Notes: generated by a model not told the origin, from the letters alone. Counted from the stretch's first letter, positions 17,051 through 26,135 are shown. The stretch: DNA of 64,000 bases from Sphingomonas sp. AR_OL41 (GCF_029911635.1 NZ_JARYTI010000009.1:1-64000); one strand, 5' to 3'. Made by a program: numbers and translations.

Positions 17051-17533
17051 TCAAACCGCCACAAACGCCGGGTCAACGAGCAGGCGCTCGGCGTTCCACT
17101 CGGGCACCGCGTCAGCGTTCATCGGGATCATGAAGCGTTTGCCGTCGGGACGTTCGATTTCGATGACGTCGCCGGCACCATAATTGTCGATCGCGACCAC
17201 ACGGCCGAGCGGCTCGCCATCGGTCGAGATCGCGGGAAGATCGAGCAGGTCGGCGTGGTAATATTCGCCATCGGATAGCGGCGGGAGGTCAGCGCGCGGC
17301 ACCGTGATCTGGGTGCCGCGCATCGCCTCGGCGGTGTTGCGGTCGCCGATCTCGGCGAAGCGCGCGATCTCGCCGTTAGAGCCGTGGCGCAGCGACTTGA
17401 GCGTCAGCGCACCATCGTTGAAACGCTTATAGGCTTTGAGGTCGTCGGCGAAGACCTTGAGGCGCACCTCGCCGGCCACGCCGTGCGCGCCGATGATGGC
17501 AGCGACGACGATCGGTTTTTCGGGCCCGCTCAT
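17051..17533 (-). CDS. rimM: Ribosome maturation factor RimM
   Basis: A 160-residue RimM, needed for 30S maturation and binding to S19. The N-terminal barrel contains VAAIIGAHGVAGEVRLK, and the C-terminal PRC barrel contains GEYYHADLLDLPAISTDG and GAGDVIEIERPDGKRFMIP. The ATG at 17533 is chosen on family length; the open frame runs further upstream into the intergenic palindrome. It follows rpsP by 97 bases. In most bacteria trmD would come next; here vapBC intervenes. Confidence 0.95.
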   Translation of the reverse strand: MSGPEKPIVVAAIIGAHGVAGEVRLKVFADDLKAYKRFNDGALTLKSLRHGSNGEIARFAEIGDRNTAEAMRGTQITVPRADLPPLSDGEYYHADLLDLPAISTDGEPLGRVVAIDNYGAGDVIEIERPDGKRFMIPMNADAVPEWNAERLLVDPAFVAV

Positions 17534-17598
17534 GGCATCAGGAGAGTTCGGGGGAGGGATTGTTCCAACCATATCGTTTGGGCAACGCCCTCCCCTAG

Positions 17599-17620
17599 CC
17601 CCTCCCGCAAGCGGGAGGGG
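17599..17620. repeat. GC-rich palindrome between rpsP and rimM
   Basis: Arms CCCCTCCCGC (17599-17608) and GCGGGAGGGG (17611-17620) form a perfect stem with a tiny loop. It belongs to the same family as the palindrome at 5738-5763. Between co-transcribed genes such a hairpin may stabilise or partly terminate the upstream rpsP message; there is no T-run on the minus strand. Confidence 0.65.
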
Positions 17621-17630
17621 GACTTTTCGT

Positions 17631-18239
17631 TCAGGCAGCAGCCGGCGGCGTCTCTTCAGAAACGGCCTCAGCGACGGCTTCGGCTTCCGGAGTCGGCGCT
17701 TCGGTCGCGGCTTCGATCTCGGCGGCAACGACGGCTAAGGCTTCCTCGTTCGAGTCAGCGGCAGGTGCCTCGGCAGCGGGGGCTTCCTCGGCGGCCGGCG
17801 CAGCTTCCTCGACGACAGGAGCTTCCTCGACGACCGGGGTTTCCTCGACGACGGGCTCGGGTGCCGGTGCGGCAGCGGCCTCAGCGGCGGCTTCTTCGGC
17901 GGCCTTCAGCTTCTCGGCACGCTCTTCGGCGCGCTCGGTCGCCTTCTCGCCTGGCTTGCCCTTGTTCGGGTTGCTGCGCGCGGCGCGCTCACGCACCCCG
18001 AGCACATCGAGGAACCGCGCGACGCGATCGGTCGGCTGCGCGCCGACGCCCAGCCAATGCTTGGCGCGATCGGCGTCGAGCACGATGCGCTTGGCGTCGT
18101 CCTTGGCGAGCAGCGGGTTGTAGGTGCCGAGCTTCTCGATGAAGCGGCCGTCACGCGGGCTGCGCGCATCGGCGACGACGATGCGGTAATAAGGCCGCTT
18201 CTTGGAGCCGCCGCGCGACAGGCGAATGGAGATTGCCAT
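17631..18239 (-). CDS. rpsP: 30S ribosomal protein S16 with long acidic tail
   Basis: Residues 1-85 are a normal S16 ([21 protein letters not shown], then [15 protein letters not shown]). A short basic linker ([18 protein letters not shown]) and a tail of about 90 residues follow, made almost only of Ala, Glu, Pro and Val and containing a VVEE(A/T)P repeat. The total of 202 residues is far longer than the usual 80-90; long Ala/Glu tails on S16 are known in alphaproteobacteria but this is a large one. The tail is probably disordered and its role is unknown. It is the first gene of the rpsP-rimM-vapBC-trmD-rplS run, 27 bases after ffh. Confidence 0.95.
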   Translation of the reverse strand: MAISIRLSRGGSKKRPYYRIVVADARSPRDGRFIEKLGTYNPLLAKDDAKRIVLDADRAKHWLGVGAQPTDRVARFLDVLGVRERAARSNPNKGKPGEKATERAEERAEKLKAAEEAAAEAAAAPAPEPVVEETPVVEEAPVVEEAAPAAEEAPAAEAPAADSNEEALAVVAAEIEAATEAPTPEAEAVAEAVSEETPPAAA

Positions 18240-18266
18240 GGGTATTCTTCCTTCTTTCTAAACTGG

Positions 18267-19760
18267 TTATTTTTTCTTGTTGATGAAATTCTGAAAACCG
18301 GGCGGCAGATTGGGCATACCGGGGCCGGTCATGCCGGGCAGATTGCCGGTCATCTTGCCCATCGCCTCGCCGAGATCGGGGCCGCCGATCGCATTGCCGA
18401 GACCGCCCATGCCGCCACCGCCCTTGCCGAGCATCGCCATCATGCCCTTGATGCCGCCCATCTTCTTGATGCGCTTCATCGCGCTCGACATTTCGAGGTG
18501 CATCTTCATCAGCTTGTTGACGTCCTGCACGGTGGTACCGGAGCCCTTGGCGATGCGGATCTTGCGCTTGGCGCTGAGGATTTCGGGCTTGGCGCGCTCC
18601 TTGGGAGTCATCGAGCCGATCATCGCGTCCATGCGCAGCAGGATCTTCTCGTCGACCGCACCCGAAGCCATCGCGGCTTGTGCCTTCTTCATGCCGGGGA
18701 TCATGCCGGCCAGCGCGCCAAGACCGCCCATGCTGCGCATCTGCTGCAACTGGCCGCGCAGGTCGTTCATGTCGAACTGCCCCTTGGCGAGGCGCGCCGC
18801 CATCTTCTCGGCATCTTCCTGCTGGATCGATTCCGCGGCGCGCTCGACCAGGCTGACGACGTCGCCCATGCCGAGAATACGGCCGGCGACACGGCTCGGG
18901 TGGAACGCCTCGAGCGCGTCCATCTTCTCGCCGGTGCCGGCGAACTTGATCGGCTTGCCGGTGACGGCGCGCATCGACAGCGCCGCACCGCCGCGCGCAT
19001 CGCCGTCCATGCGGGTCAGCACGACACCGGTCAGCGGCACCTGCGCCGAGAAGCTCTGTGCGACATTGACGGCGTCCTGGCCGGTGAGCGAGTCGACGAC
19101 GAGCAGGATTTCGGCCGGGGTGGCGATGTCGGCGACGGCGCGCATCTCGTCCATCAGCGCCTGGTCGACATGGAGCCGACCGGCAGTGTCGAGCATCAGC
19201 ACGTCATAGCCCTGCAGCTTGGCGGCATTGAGCGCGCGGCGGGCAATGTCGACCGGCTGCTGGCCCGGTACGATCGGCAAGGTCGCGACGTCGATCTGCG
19301 TGCCGAGCGTGGCGAGCTGTTCCTGCGCGTTGGGGCGATTGACGTCCAACGACGCCATCAGCACCTTCTTGCGCTCGCGCCCGACGAGGCGCTTGGCGAT
19401 CTTGGCGGTGGTGGTGGTCTTGCCCGAACCCTGCAGGCCGACCATCATGATCACGGCCGGCGGGGTGACGCCGAGATCGAGTTCCGACGCATCGGCGCCG
19501 AGCATTTCGACCAGCGCATCGTTGACGATCTTGACGACCTGCTGGCCCGGGGTGATCGAGCGAAGCACATTCTGGCCGACGGCGAGTTCGGTCGCCCTGT
19601 CGACGAAGTCGCGCGCGACGGGCAAGGCGACATCGGCTTCGAGCAGAGCGACGCGCACTTCGCGCATCGCGGCGCGGACATCGGCTTCGGTGAGCGCACC
19701 ACGACCGCGCAGGCGATCGAAGACGCCGCCAAGCCGGTCGCTCAGACTGTCGAACATCAT
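18267..19760 (-). CDS. ffh: Signal recognition particle protein Ffh
   Basis: A 497-residue SRP54 GTPase that binds signal sequences on the ribosome and delivers them to FtsY. It has an N domain at 1-85, then the G domain with GLQGSGKTTTTAKIAKRL (P-loop), DTAGRLHVD and TRMDGDARGG. A Met-rich M domain follows from about 300 (MNDLRGQLQQMRSMGGLG, GSGTTVQDVNKLMKMH) and binds SRP RNA. The C-terminus has an extra Gly/Met/Pro-rich tail ending NFINKKK. It heads the rpsP block, and its partners ftsY (22996) and the SRP RNA (47520) are also in this window. Confidence 0.97.
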   Translation of the reverse strand: MMFDSLSDRLGGVFDRLRGRGALTEADVRAAMREVRVALLEADVALPVARDFVDRATELAVGQNVLRSITPGQQVVKIVNDALVEMLGADASELDLGVTPPAVIMMVGLQGSGKTTTTAKIAKRLVGRERKKVLMASLDVNRPNAQEQLATLGTQIDVATLPIVPGQQPVDIARRALNAAKLQGYDVLMLDTAGRLHVDQALMDEMRAVADIATPAEILLVVDSLTGQDAVNVAQSFSAQVPLTGVVLTRMDGDARGGAALSMRAVTGKPIKFAGTGEKMDALEAFHPSRVAGRILGMGDVVSLVERAAESIQQEDAEKMAARLAKGQFDMNDLRGQLQQMRSMGGLGALAGMIPGMKKAQAAMASGAVDEKILLRMDAMIGSMTPKERAKPEILSAKRKIRIAKGSGTTVQDVNKLMKMHLEMSSAMKRIKKMGGIKGMMAMLGKGGGGMGGLGNAIGGPDLGEAMGKMTGNLPGMTGPGMPNLPPGFQNFINKKK

Positions 19761-20050
19761 ATCACTCCGTTCCCGACCGCCGCCGCCAGACGCAAACGCA
19801 AAACACGCCGGCGGACGAAACCTCGTCGGCCGGCGTCGCCCTTGGGCGGCAGTTTCACGTGTCCTGACGGAAACGATCGAAGCGCCCCTTAGTCTGCCAC
19901 CACGGAAATGGCAACCCGCGGGCGAGCGCCACCGCCGTTAGCCACCAGTGTTCGCGCTGCGGACGATCGTCTCGCAGGCGCTTAACCCCTTCTATACCGC
20001 GCGCGTGGCAAAGACGTCGCTTCGGGACAAGGCGATGGGGCAAAGCCGCG

Positions 20051-21685
20051 ATGGCGAAAGACAGCAGCGACGACACGATCCGCACGAGTTCGCCGGCTCA
20101 CCGCGACCTGGTCAGCGGGGCGATCAACGTGTCGGCGATCTTGCTGTTCGTCGGTACCGGCAGCTCGGTGCTGTCTACCTCGATCCAGCATTATTTCGCC
20201 GGCGGTCAGGGGCCGGACAAGTCGCTGGTCATCGCCCTGCTGCTCAATGTCGCGCTCATCCTGTTCGGCTGGCGTCGGCATCGCGAACTCGCGCATGAGG
20301 TAACGGTGCGGACCGCGGCCGAGGAGCGCGCGCAGCAACTCGCCTCGAAGGACCCGCTGACCGGCTTCCTCAACCGCCGCAGCCTCGCCGAGGAAGGCGC
20401 GGCGATGTTCGTGCGCGCGCAAAGCCGCGGCAAGGCCATGGCGTTGTTGATGCTCGACCTCGACCACTTCAAGACGATTAACGACATGCATGGCCACGCC
20501 ACCGGCGATGCGCTGCTGCGCGAGGCCGCACTCAAGATCGCCGAGGCGATGCCGTCGGTGGCGCTGACCGCGCGCTTTGGCGGCGACGAATTCGCCTGCG
20601 CCTTCCTGTTCGACGCCGAGCATCCCGACACGGTCGAGCGCATCGCTGAGAAGCTGATCAGCCGCATGGCGCAGCCGCTCGCCTGCGACGGGCTACAGCT
20701 GCACATCAGTGCGTCGATCGGCATCGCGCGCTCGGATTTCGACTGCGGCAGCATCGATGCGCTGATGCGCGCCGCCGATATCGCGATGTATGCGGCCAAG
20801 AATGCCGGCCGCAATCGTCTCGCCTGGTTCGACCGCTCGATGGAGCGTGAACTGCAGGCGCGCAACGAGCTCGAACTGGGCTTGCGCGGCGCGATCCCGC
20901 GGACCGAGATCGTGCCCTATTTCGAGCAACAGATCGACCTGACCACCGGGCGGCTCGGTGGTTTCGAGATGCTGGCGCGGTGGGAACATCCGCAACGCGG
21001 GTTGATCGAGCCGGCGCAGTTCATCCCGATCGCCGAGGAAACCGGCATCATTTCCGACCTGTCGCTGTCGATCATGCGCCAGGCGTTCCTTGCCGCCAAG
21101 GACTGGGACCCGGCCTTGTCGATCTCGGTCAACATCTCGCCGTGGCAGCTCAAGGATGTGTGGCTGGCGCAGAAGATCATCAAGGTGCTGACCGAAACCG
21201 GCTTCGCCGCGACGCGACTGGAGATCGAAGTCACCGAGGTCGCGCTGCTCGACAATCTCAGCCTGGTGCAATCAATCGTCGGCAGTCTCAAGAACCAGGG
21301 CATCCGCCTCGCGCTCGACGATTTCGGCACGGGCTATTCGAGCCTTGCGCATCTGCGCGCCCTGCCCTTCGACCGGATCAAGATCGACAAGAGCTTCGTC
21401 ATGTCGATCAACGAGAATAGCGAGAGCGCGGCGATCGTCACCGCGATCGCGCGCCTCGGCGAGAGCCTCAACCTGCCGATCACCGCCGAGGGGATCGAGG
21501 ACCAGGCGATCGAGGAGCGGCTGCGCGCGCTGGGTTGCGCCCAGGGCCAGGGCTATCTTTATGGCCGGCCGACCAGCATCACCGCGACGCGGCGACTGCT
21601 GGCGGAACGGCGGTTGCTGCGTCAACCCGCCGCCCGCCCAGCGGCACAGGCCGATTTTGCAGCGGATCAGCGTCAGGCAGGCTAA
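20051..21685 (+). CDS. Membrane GGDEF-EAL cyclic-di-GMP protein
   Basis: A 544-residue protein. Two membrane segments (about 24-45 and 60-75) are followed by a short linker, a GGDEF domain (about 100-265) with an intact ARFGGDEFACAF, and an EAL domain (about 275-525). The EAL signature reads EMLARWEHP, and the downstream metal and catalytic motifs look complete: VNISPWQL, EVTEVALL, LDDFGTGYSSLAHL, KIDKSFV and ITAEGIED. It may therefore both make and break cyclic di-GMP; which activity dominates cannot be told. The position of the ATG leaves a cytosolic N-terminus of about 20 residues. It is a single gene. Confidence 0.93.
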   Translation: MAKDSSDDTIRTSSPAHRDLVSGAINVSAILLFVGTGSSVLSTSIQHYFAGGQGPDKSLVIALLLNVALILFGWRRHRELAHEVTVRTAAEERAQQLASKDPLTGFLNRRSLAEEGAAMFVRAQSRGKAMALLMLDLDHFKTINDMHGHATGDALLREAALKIAEAMPSVALTARFGGDEFACAFLFDAEHPDTVERIAEKLISRMAQPLACDGLQLHISASIGIARSDFDCGSIDALMRAADIAMYAAKNAGRNRLAWFDRSMERELQARNELELGLRGAIPRTEIVPYFEQQIDLTTGRLGGFEMLARWEHPQRGLIEPAQFIPIAEETGIISDLSLSIMRQAFLAAKDWDPALSISVNISPWQLKDVWLAQKIIKVLTETGFAATRLEIEVTEVALLDNLSLVQSIVGSLKNQGIRLALDDFGTGYSSLAHLRALPFDRIKIDKSFVMSINENSESAAIVTAIARLGESLNLPITAEGIEDQAIEERLRALGCAQGQGYLYGRPTSITATRRLLAERRLLRQPAARPAAQADFAADQRQAG

Positions 21686-21745
21686 GCCGCGCCGCCGTGC
21701 GAGGCGTGGACTTCGCGGCCTCCCGACCCTAGATCGCACGCATGC

Positions 21746-22996
21746 ATGCTCCTTCCGGTCGGCGACGTGGCTGACCCCGACATCATCAGCCTGGGCTGTC
21801 GCCTGAACATCGCCGAGAGCGAGACGATCCGCTCGCTCGTCGCGGGCCGCGACACGGTGGTGATCAACAGCTGTGCGGTGACCAACGCCGCGGTGGGCGA
21901 GACCCGCCGCGCGATCCGCCGCGCGCGACGTGCCCGGCCCGAAGCGGAGATTGTCGTCACCGGCTGTGCGGCGCAGATCGATCCGACGAGTTTTGCGGCG
22001 ATGCCCGAGGTTGACCGGGTGATCGGCAATGCCGAAAAGCTGAGTCCGGCCGCTTGGCTGTCACCCGAAACCGTTATCGTCGGCGACATCATGGCGGTGC
22101 GCCAGACCGCGCCGCACCTCGCCAATGCCTTTGCGGCGCATGCGCGTGCCTTTGTCGAGGTGCAGAATGGCTGCGACCATCGCTGCACTTTCTGCACGAT
22201 ACCGTTCGGGCGCGGAAACAGCCGCTCGGTACCAGCCGGCGCCGTGATTGCACGGATCGCATCGCTGGTTGCGGCGGGGCATCGCGAGATCGTGCTGACG
22301 GGGGTCGACCTGACGAGCTATGGTCCCGACCTGCCGGGCGCACCTAGCCTGGCGTCGCTGGTCGAACGAATCCTCATCCATGTCCCGGCGCTGGAACGGC
22401 TGCGGCTGTCGTCGCTCGATTCGATCGAGATCGACGACCGGCTGTTCGACCTCATCACCGGCGAGGCGCGCGTCATGCCGCACGTCCATCTTTCACTACA
22501 GGCCGGCGACGACATGATCCTCAAGCGGATGAAGCGCCGCCATTCGCGCACTGAGAGTGTCGCCCTCGTCGCGCGGCTCAAGGCGGCGCGGCCCGACATC
22601 GCCGTCGGCGCCGACCTGATCGCCGGCTTCCCGACCGAAACCGCAGCGATGTTCGGCAATAGTCTTGCTCTGATCGATGATTGCGACATCGTCCACGCGC
22701 ATATCTTCCCGTATTCGCCACGCGTCGGCACGCCCGCCGCGCGCATGCCGCAAATCGAGCCCGAACTGCGCAAGGCGCGCGCGGCGGCCCTTCGCGATGC
22801 CGCGCAAGCGCGGAAGAGAAGCTGGTTGCGCGGCTTGATCGGCAGCACGCAGGCAGTACTGGTCGAGCGACCCGGCACGCAGGGCCATGCCGGCAATTTT
22901 GCGACCGTTCTTTTCCCCGAAACACCCGTCGGCACGATCGCACCTATCGCGATTACCGCCTTCAATGACGACCAGCTGATCGGCAAACCACTCTGA
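21746..22996 (+). CDS. mtaB: tRNA t6A37 methylthiotransferase MtaB
   Basis: A 416-residue radical-SAM enzyme that adds a methylthio group to N6-threonylcarbamoyl-adenosine 37 of tRNA. Three N-terminal UPF0004 cysteines (SLGCRLN, INSCAVT, VTGCAAQ) hold the auxiliary cluster. The radical-SAM motif CDHRCTFC lies at about residue 147, and HVHLSLQAGDD and GFPTETAAMF follow. The short C-terminal TRAM-like part is weak. The ATG at 21746 lacks a strong ribosome site. It overlaps ftsY by one base (TGATG), a common alphaproteobacterial gene pair. Confidence 0.93.
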   Translation: MLLPVGDVADPDIISLGCRLNIAESETIRSLVAGRDTVVINSCAVTNAAVGETRRAIRRARRARPEAEIVVTGCAAQIDPTSFAAMPEVDRVIGNAEKLSPAAWLSPETVIVGDIMAVRQTAPHLANAFAAHARAFVEVQNGCDHRCTFCTIPFGRGNSRSVPAGAVIARIASLVAAGHREIVLTGVDLTSYGPDLPGAPSLASLVERILIHVPALERLRLSSLDSIEIDDRLFDLITGEARVMPHVHLSLQAGDDMILKRMKRRHSRTESVALVARLKAARPDIAVGADLIAGFPTETAAMFGNSLALIDDCDIVHAHIFPYSPRVGTPAARMPQIEPELRKARAAALRDAAQARKRSWLRGLIGSTQAVLVERPGTQGHAGNFATVLFPETPVGTIAPIAITAFNDDQLIGKPL

Positions 22997-23919
22997 TGGC
23001 ATCCTGGCACGAAAAACTTCTCGGTGGCTTCAAGCGCACCTCCGACCGGCTGGTGGGCAATCTCGCCGGGCTCGGCACCGCGCGGCTCGACGAGGCGACG
23101 CTCGACGATATCGAGGAGGCGCTGATCGCGTCCGACCTCGGCCCGGAAACTGCGGCACGCATCCGCACCCGGCTCGCCGAGGGCACCTTCGAGCGCGACA
23201 TGGAGGAGCTCGGCATCCGCCTGATCGTCGCCGAGGAGATCGAGAAGGTGCTGGCAAAGGTCGCGCGGCCGCTGGAAATCTCGGCCTTTCCACGGCCACA
23301 TGTGATCCTGGTGATCGGCGTCAACGGATCGGGCAAAACGACGACGATCGCCAAGCTGGCGCACTGGCTGAAGGAGCAGGATTACGGCGTGATGCTCGCC
23401 GCCGGCGACACCTTCCGCGCTGCCGCTATCGGGCAACTCGCCACCTGGGCCGAGCGTGCCGGTGTCCCTCTGGTCAGCGGCAAGGAAGGCGGCGACGCTG
23501 CCGGCATCGTCTATGAGGCGGTGAAGCAGGCCACCGCCCAGGGCATCGACGTGCTGATCGTCGACACCGCCGGCCGGCTGCAGAACAAGCGCGAGTTGAT
23601 GGACGAGTTGGCGAAGATCCGGCGCGTGCTGGGGCGCATCAATCCGGAATCGCCGCACGACGTGGTGCTGGTGCTCGACGCGACGACGGGACAGAATGCG
23701 CTGAGCCAGATCGAGGTGTTCCGCGATCTCGCAGGAGTGACCGGGCTGGTGATGACCAAGCTCGACGGCACGGCCCGTGGTGGCGTGCTCGTCGCAGCGG
23801 CAGAGAAATTCCGCATGCCGATCCACGCGATCGGTATCGGCGAGGGCATGGGCGATTTGCGGCCGTTCGATGCAAACGAGGTTGCGCGCATCATCGCCGG
23901 TGTGGAAAGGCCGCGTTGA
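22996..23919 (+). CDS. ftsY: SRP receptor GTPase FtsY
   Basis: A 307-residue NG-domain GTPase: N domain to about 95, then GVNGSGKTTTIAKLAHW (P-loop), AAGDTFRAAA, DTAGRLQNKRELMDEL and TKLDGTARGG, ending ANEVARII. FtsY receives ribosome-SRP complexes at the inner membrane. The long acidic A domain found in enterobacteria is absent, as is usual in alphaproteobacteria. It is coupled to mtaB upstream (TGATG) and ispZ downstream (stop and start overlapping at 23917-23921). Confidence 0.97.
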   Translation: MASWHEKLLGGFKRTSDRLVGNLAGLGTARLDEATLDDIEEALIASDLGPETAARIRTRLAEGTFERDMEELGIRLIVAEEIEKVLAKVARPLEISAFPRPHVILVIGVNGSGKTTTIAKLAHWLKEQDYGVMLAAGDTFRAAAIGQLATWAERAGVPLVSGKEGGDAAGIVYEAVKQATAQGIDVLIVDTAGRLQNKRELMDELAKIRRVLGRINPESPHDVVLVLDATTGQNALSQIEVFRDLAGVTGLVMTKLDGTARGGVLVAAAEKFRMPIHAIGIGEGMGDLRPFDANEVARIIAGVERPR

Positions 23920-24542
23920 TGGCCAACAGCTCCAATCCCCCCCCCGCAAAGGCCGGCCCCGGCCTGCGCATGGCGATCGACTACGCCCCACTGCTAACCT
24001 TCTTCGCGGTCAATTTCTTCGCGCCCGGGGTGCAGCTTGAACGTCTGCTCGCGGCAACGGCGGCATTCATGGTCGCGAGCGCAATCGCGATGATCGTATC
24101 GCGCTGGAAAACGGGGCATATCTCGGCGATGCTGTGGATCAGCGGCGTGCTGGTGCTCGTGTTCGGCGGCCTGACGCTCTATTTCCACGATCTGCGCTTC
24201 ATCAAGATGAAGCCGACCTTCGTCTACGCGATCTTCGCGCTGACACTGATCTTCGGGCTGGTGACGGGTCGGCCGCTGCTACGCCAATTACTCGAAGCGA
24301 GCTATCCCGGCCTGTCGGACAAGGGCTGGCGCCAGTTGACGATCAACTGGGCGCTGTTTTTCATCGGCATGGCGGTGCTGAACGAGTTGGTTTGGCGCCA
24401 CTTTAGCGACAATGTGTGGGTCAATTTCAAGGTATTCGGAGCGATCCCGCTGACCGTGCTGTTCGCGCTCGCCAATATCCCGATGCTGATGAAGCACGGT
24501 CTTAGCGTCGAAGCCCCCTTAGAGGTGCCGCCCGAGGGGTAG
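23919..24542 (+). CDS. ispZ: Inner-membrane protein of the YciB/IspZ family
   Basis: A 207-residue membrane protein with five to six predicted segments and the family motifs IDYAPLLTFFAVNFFAPG, KMKPTFVYAIFA, GRPLLRQLLEASYPGLSDKGW and NELVWRHFSDNVWVNFK. Members affect septation and cell-envelope synthesis. The ATG at 23919 overlaps the ftsY stop as TGATG; the TTG three bases earlier would make one residue longer. It is the last gene of the mtaB-ftsY-ispZ unit and is followed by a large inverted repeat. Confidence 0.92.
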   Translation: MANSSNPPPAKAGPGLRMAIDYAPLLTFFAVNFFAPGVQLERLLAATAAFMVASAIAMIVSRWKTGHISAMLWISGVLVLVFGGLTLYFHDLRFIKMKPTFVYAIFALTLIFGLVTGRPLLRQLLEASYPGLSDKGWRQLTINWALFFIGMAVLNELVWRHFSDNVWVNFKVFGAIPLTVLFALANIPMLMKHGLSVEAPLEVPPEG

Positions 24543-24579
24543 CCCGCCGTGCGTAATATCCGGACCATCCTATCTTTTC

Positions 24580-24662
24580 CGTTCGCCCTGAACTTGTCGA
24601 AGGGCTGTTCTTCTTTCAACCGCAAAGGGAAGAACAGTGCTTCGACAAGCTCAGCACGAACG
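24580..24662. repeat. Dispersed-type 34-bp imperfect inverted repeat
   Basis: Arms at 24580-24613 and 24629-24662 match in 29 of 34 positions. Their core is GAACTTGTCGAAGG on one side and CTTCGACAAGCTCAGCACG on the other. This sequence type is a familiar intergenic repeat in sphingomonads and other proteobacteria. It lies just past ispZ and before the convergent sodB end, and would form a strong hairpin in either transcript. No second copy was found in this window. Confidence 0.75.
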
Positions 24663-24696
24663 CTTCAGATAAGTCGCACACTGCGCTAAATGTTGC

Positions 24697-24722
24697 GGCG
24701 CCCCCGCGATTACGGGAGCGCC
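24697..24722 (-). terminator. Possible sodB terminator hairpin
   Basis: Just after the sodB stop on the minus strand, arms GGCGCTCCCG and CGGGGGCGCC pair with one mismatch around a 6-base loop. The following sequence has only ATTT, so intrinsic termination is uncertain; it may act with the neighbouring inverted repeat. Confidence 0.4.
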
Positions 24723-24730
24723 GGAGAGGA

Positions 24731-25363
24731 TCAGGCCGTCACGCTCTCGCGCGCACCGGCGACCGCCGCATCGTACAGGCGGCCAGCTTCTTCCCAGTTT
24801 ACCACGTCCCACCACGCCTTGAGATAGGCAGCACGGTCGTTGCGATAGGTCAGATAATAAGCGTGTTCCCACACGTCGTTGGCGAGGATCGGCGCGCCCT
24901 TTTCCTTGGCGTCGTCCATCAACGGATTGTCCTGGTTGGGCGTGCTGACAACCTTGAGCTTGCCGTCGCTGTCAGCGATGACCCAGGCCCAGCCCGAGCC
25001 GAACTGTCCTGCGCCCTTGGTGTTGAATTCTTCCTTGAGCTTGTCGAGGCCACCAAATGCCTCGATCGCCTCGGCCAGCGCGCCCGATGGGGCGCCGCCG
25101 CCCGGCGTCATCAGCTTCCAGAAAAAGGCGTGGTTCCAGAAACCGCCGCCATTGTTGCGCACCAACGGGGGCTGCGAAGAGATCATCGCGAAGATCTCCT
25201 CGATCGTCTTGTCGGCGAGTGCCGGGTCCTTGGCGACCCCCTCGTTGAGCTTGTCGGTATAGGCCTTGTGGTGCTTGTCGTGATGGAGCTTCATCGTCTC
25301 CTCGTTGATGGTCGGCTCAAGCGCGTCATAGGCATAAGGCAAGGGGGGCAATTCGAACGCCAT
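24731..25363 (-). CDS. sodB: Mn/Fe superoxide dismutase
   Basis: A 210-residue cytoplasmic superoxide dismutase that converts superoxide to oxygen and hydrogen peroxide. Metal ligands are His27, His78 (NHAFFW), Asp163 and His167 (DVWEHAYYL). Residues that usually distinguish metals look manganese-like or cambialistic: NNGGGFWNH and STPNQDNPL (the Gln position of Mn enzymes). The symbol follows common naming for alphaproteobacterial enzymes and does not assert iron. The ATG at 25363 is chosen for family length and AAGGAG upstream; the frame extends in-frame to 25546. It is divergent from the PuuD-like gene. Confidence 0.95.
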   Translation of the reverse strand: MAFELPPLPYAYDALEPTINEETMKLHHDKHHKAYTDKLNEGVAKDPALADKTIEEIFAMISSQPPLVRNNGGGFWNHAFFWKLMTPGGGAPSGALAEAIEAFGGLDKLKEEFNTKGAGQFGSGWAWVIADSDGKLKVVSTPNQDNPLMDDAKEKGAPILANDVWEHAYYLTYRNDRAAYLKAWWDVVNWEEAGRLYDAAVAGARESVTA

Positions 25364-25526
25364 CACGGGTCTCCTTTTGAGGGTCGGCGCAACAACGTGC
25401 GAAACGCCGATCGGTTCACCCGTCCTGCAACGCTTCACCGCATCAGGTCGTTTCGTGTGACAAACGATTTGCACCTGATTATGCAGCGCCCAACGGGACC
25501 GTGGGGGTCGCAGGGGAGCAAGAGTG

Positions 25527-26084
25527 ATGGACAAGTTTTTCGGCAATCTGAACGCGGTGCTCGGGGTGGGTTTCCTGCTTGCGGTCGGGCTGATGTTTGC
25601 GCCCTATTTCGAGCGCGACGTCGCGCTGTCGGCGGCGCAGTGGGTGCACGTATTCTTCGGCATCCTGTGGATCGGCCTGCTTTATTATTTCAACTTCGTG
25701 CAGATCCCGACCATGCCGTCGGTGCCCGCCGAGCTGAAGCCGGGCGTGACCAAGCATATCGCCCCCAAGGCGCTGTTCTATTTCCGTTGGGGCGCCTTGT
25801 TCACCGTGCTGAGCGGTCTGGTGCTGGCCTATATGTATGGCGAACTGCATGAGGCGATGACCCTGCAGCCCAGCGCACGGCTGATCGGCGTCGGCATGTA
25901 TCTCGCGCTCGTCATGGCATTCAACGTCTGGTTCGTGATCTGGCCCAATCAGAAGAAGGCGCTCGGGATCGTCGAGGCCGATGCCGACACCAAGGCCAAG
26001 TCGGCCAAGACCGCGATGATCTTCTCGCGGGTCAATACCTTGCTGTCACTGCCGATGTTGCTGTGCATGGTGAGCATGCGCTGA
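25527..26084 (+). CDS. PuuD N-terminal-domain (urate-oxidase-N) membrane protein
   Basis: A 185-residue protein with four predicted membrane segments and the motif WVHVFFGILWIGLLYYFNFV, which is characteristic of the membrane domain of urate hydroxylase PuuD. The cytochrome c part of true PuuD is missing, and no purine gene is nearby, so urate oxidation is not supported. Stand-alone versions are common in sphingomonads. His residues in the first segments could bind haem. The ATG at 25527 has GGGAG upstream. Confidence 0.75.
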   Translation: MDKFFGNLNAVLGVGFLLAVGLMFAPYFERDVALSAAQWVHVFFGILWIGLLYYFNFVQIPTMPSVPAELKPGVTKHIAPKALFYFRWGALFTVLSGLVLAYMYGELHEAMTLQPSARLIGVGMYLALVMAFNVWFVIWPNQKKALGIVEADADTKAKSAKTAMIFSRVNTLLSLPMLLCMVSMR

Positions 26085-26135
26085 CGCTTTGTTCCTCCCC
26101 GCGTCGGGGGGGGGGAACACCATTCTACGACGGTA

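Noticed and set aside
18057..19892. 611-residue plus-strand open frame
   Set aside because: It is the mirror of rpsP and ffh; His/Asp/Ala-rich composition is typical of antisense frames in GC-rich genes.
22318..23991. 557-residue minus-strand open frame
   Set aside because: Antisense to mtaB and ftsY, both of which are firmly identified.
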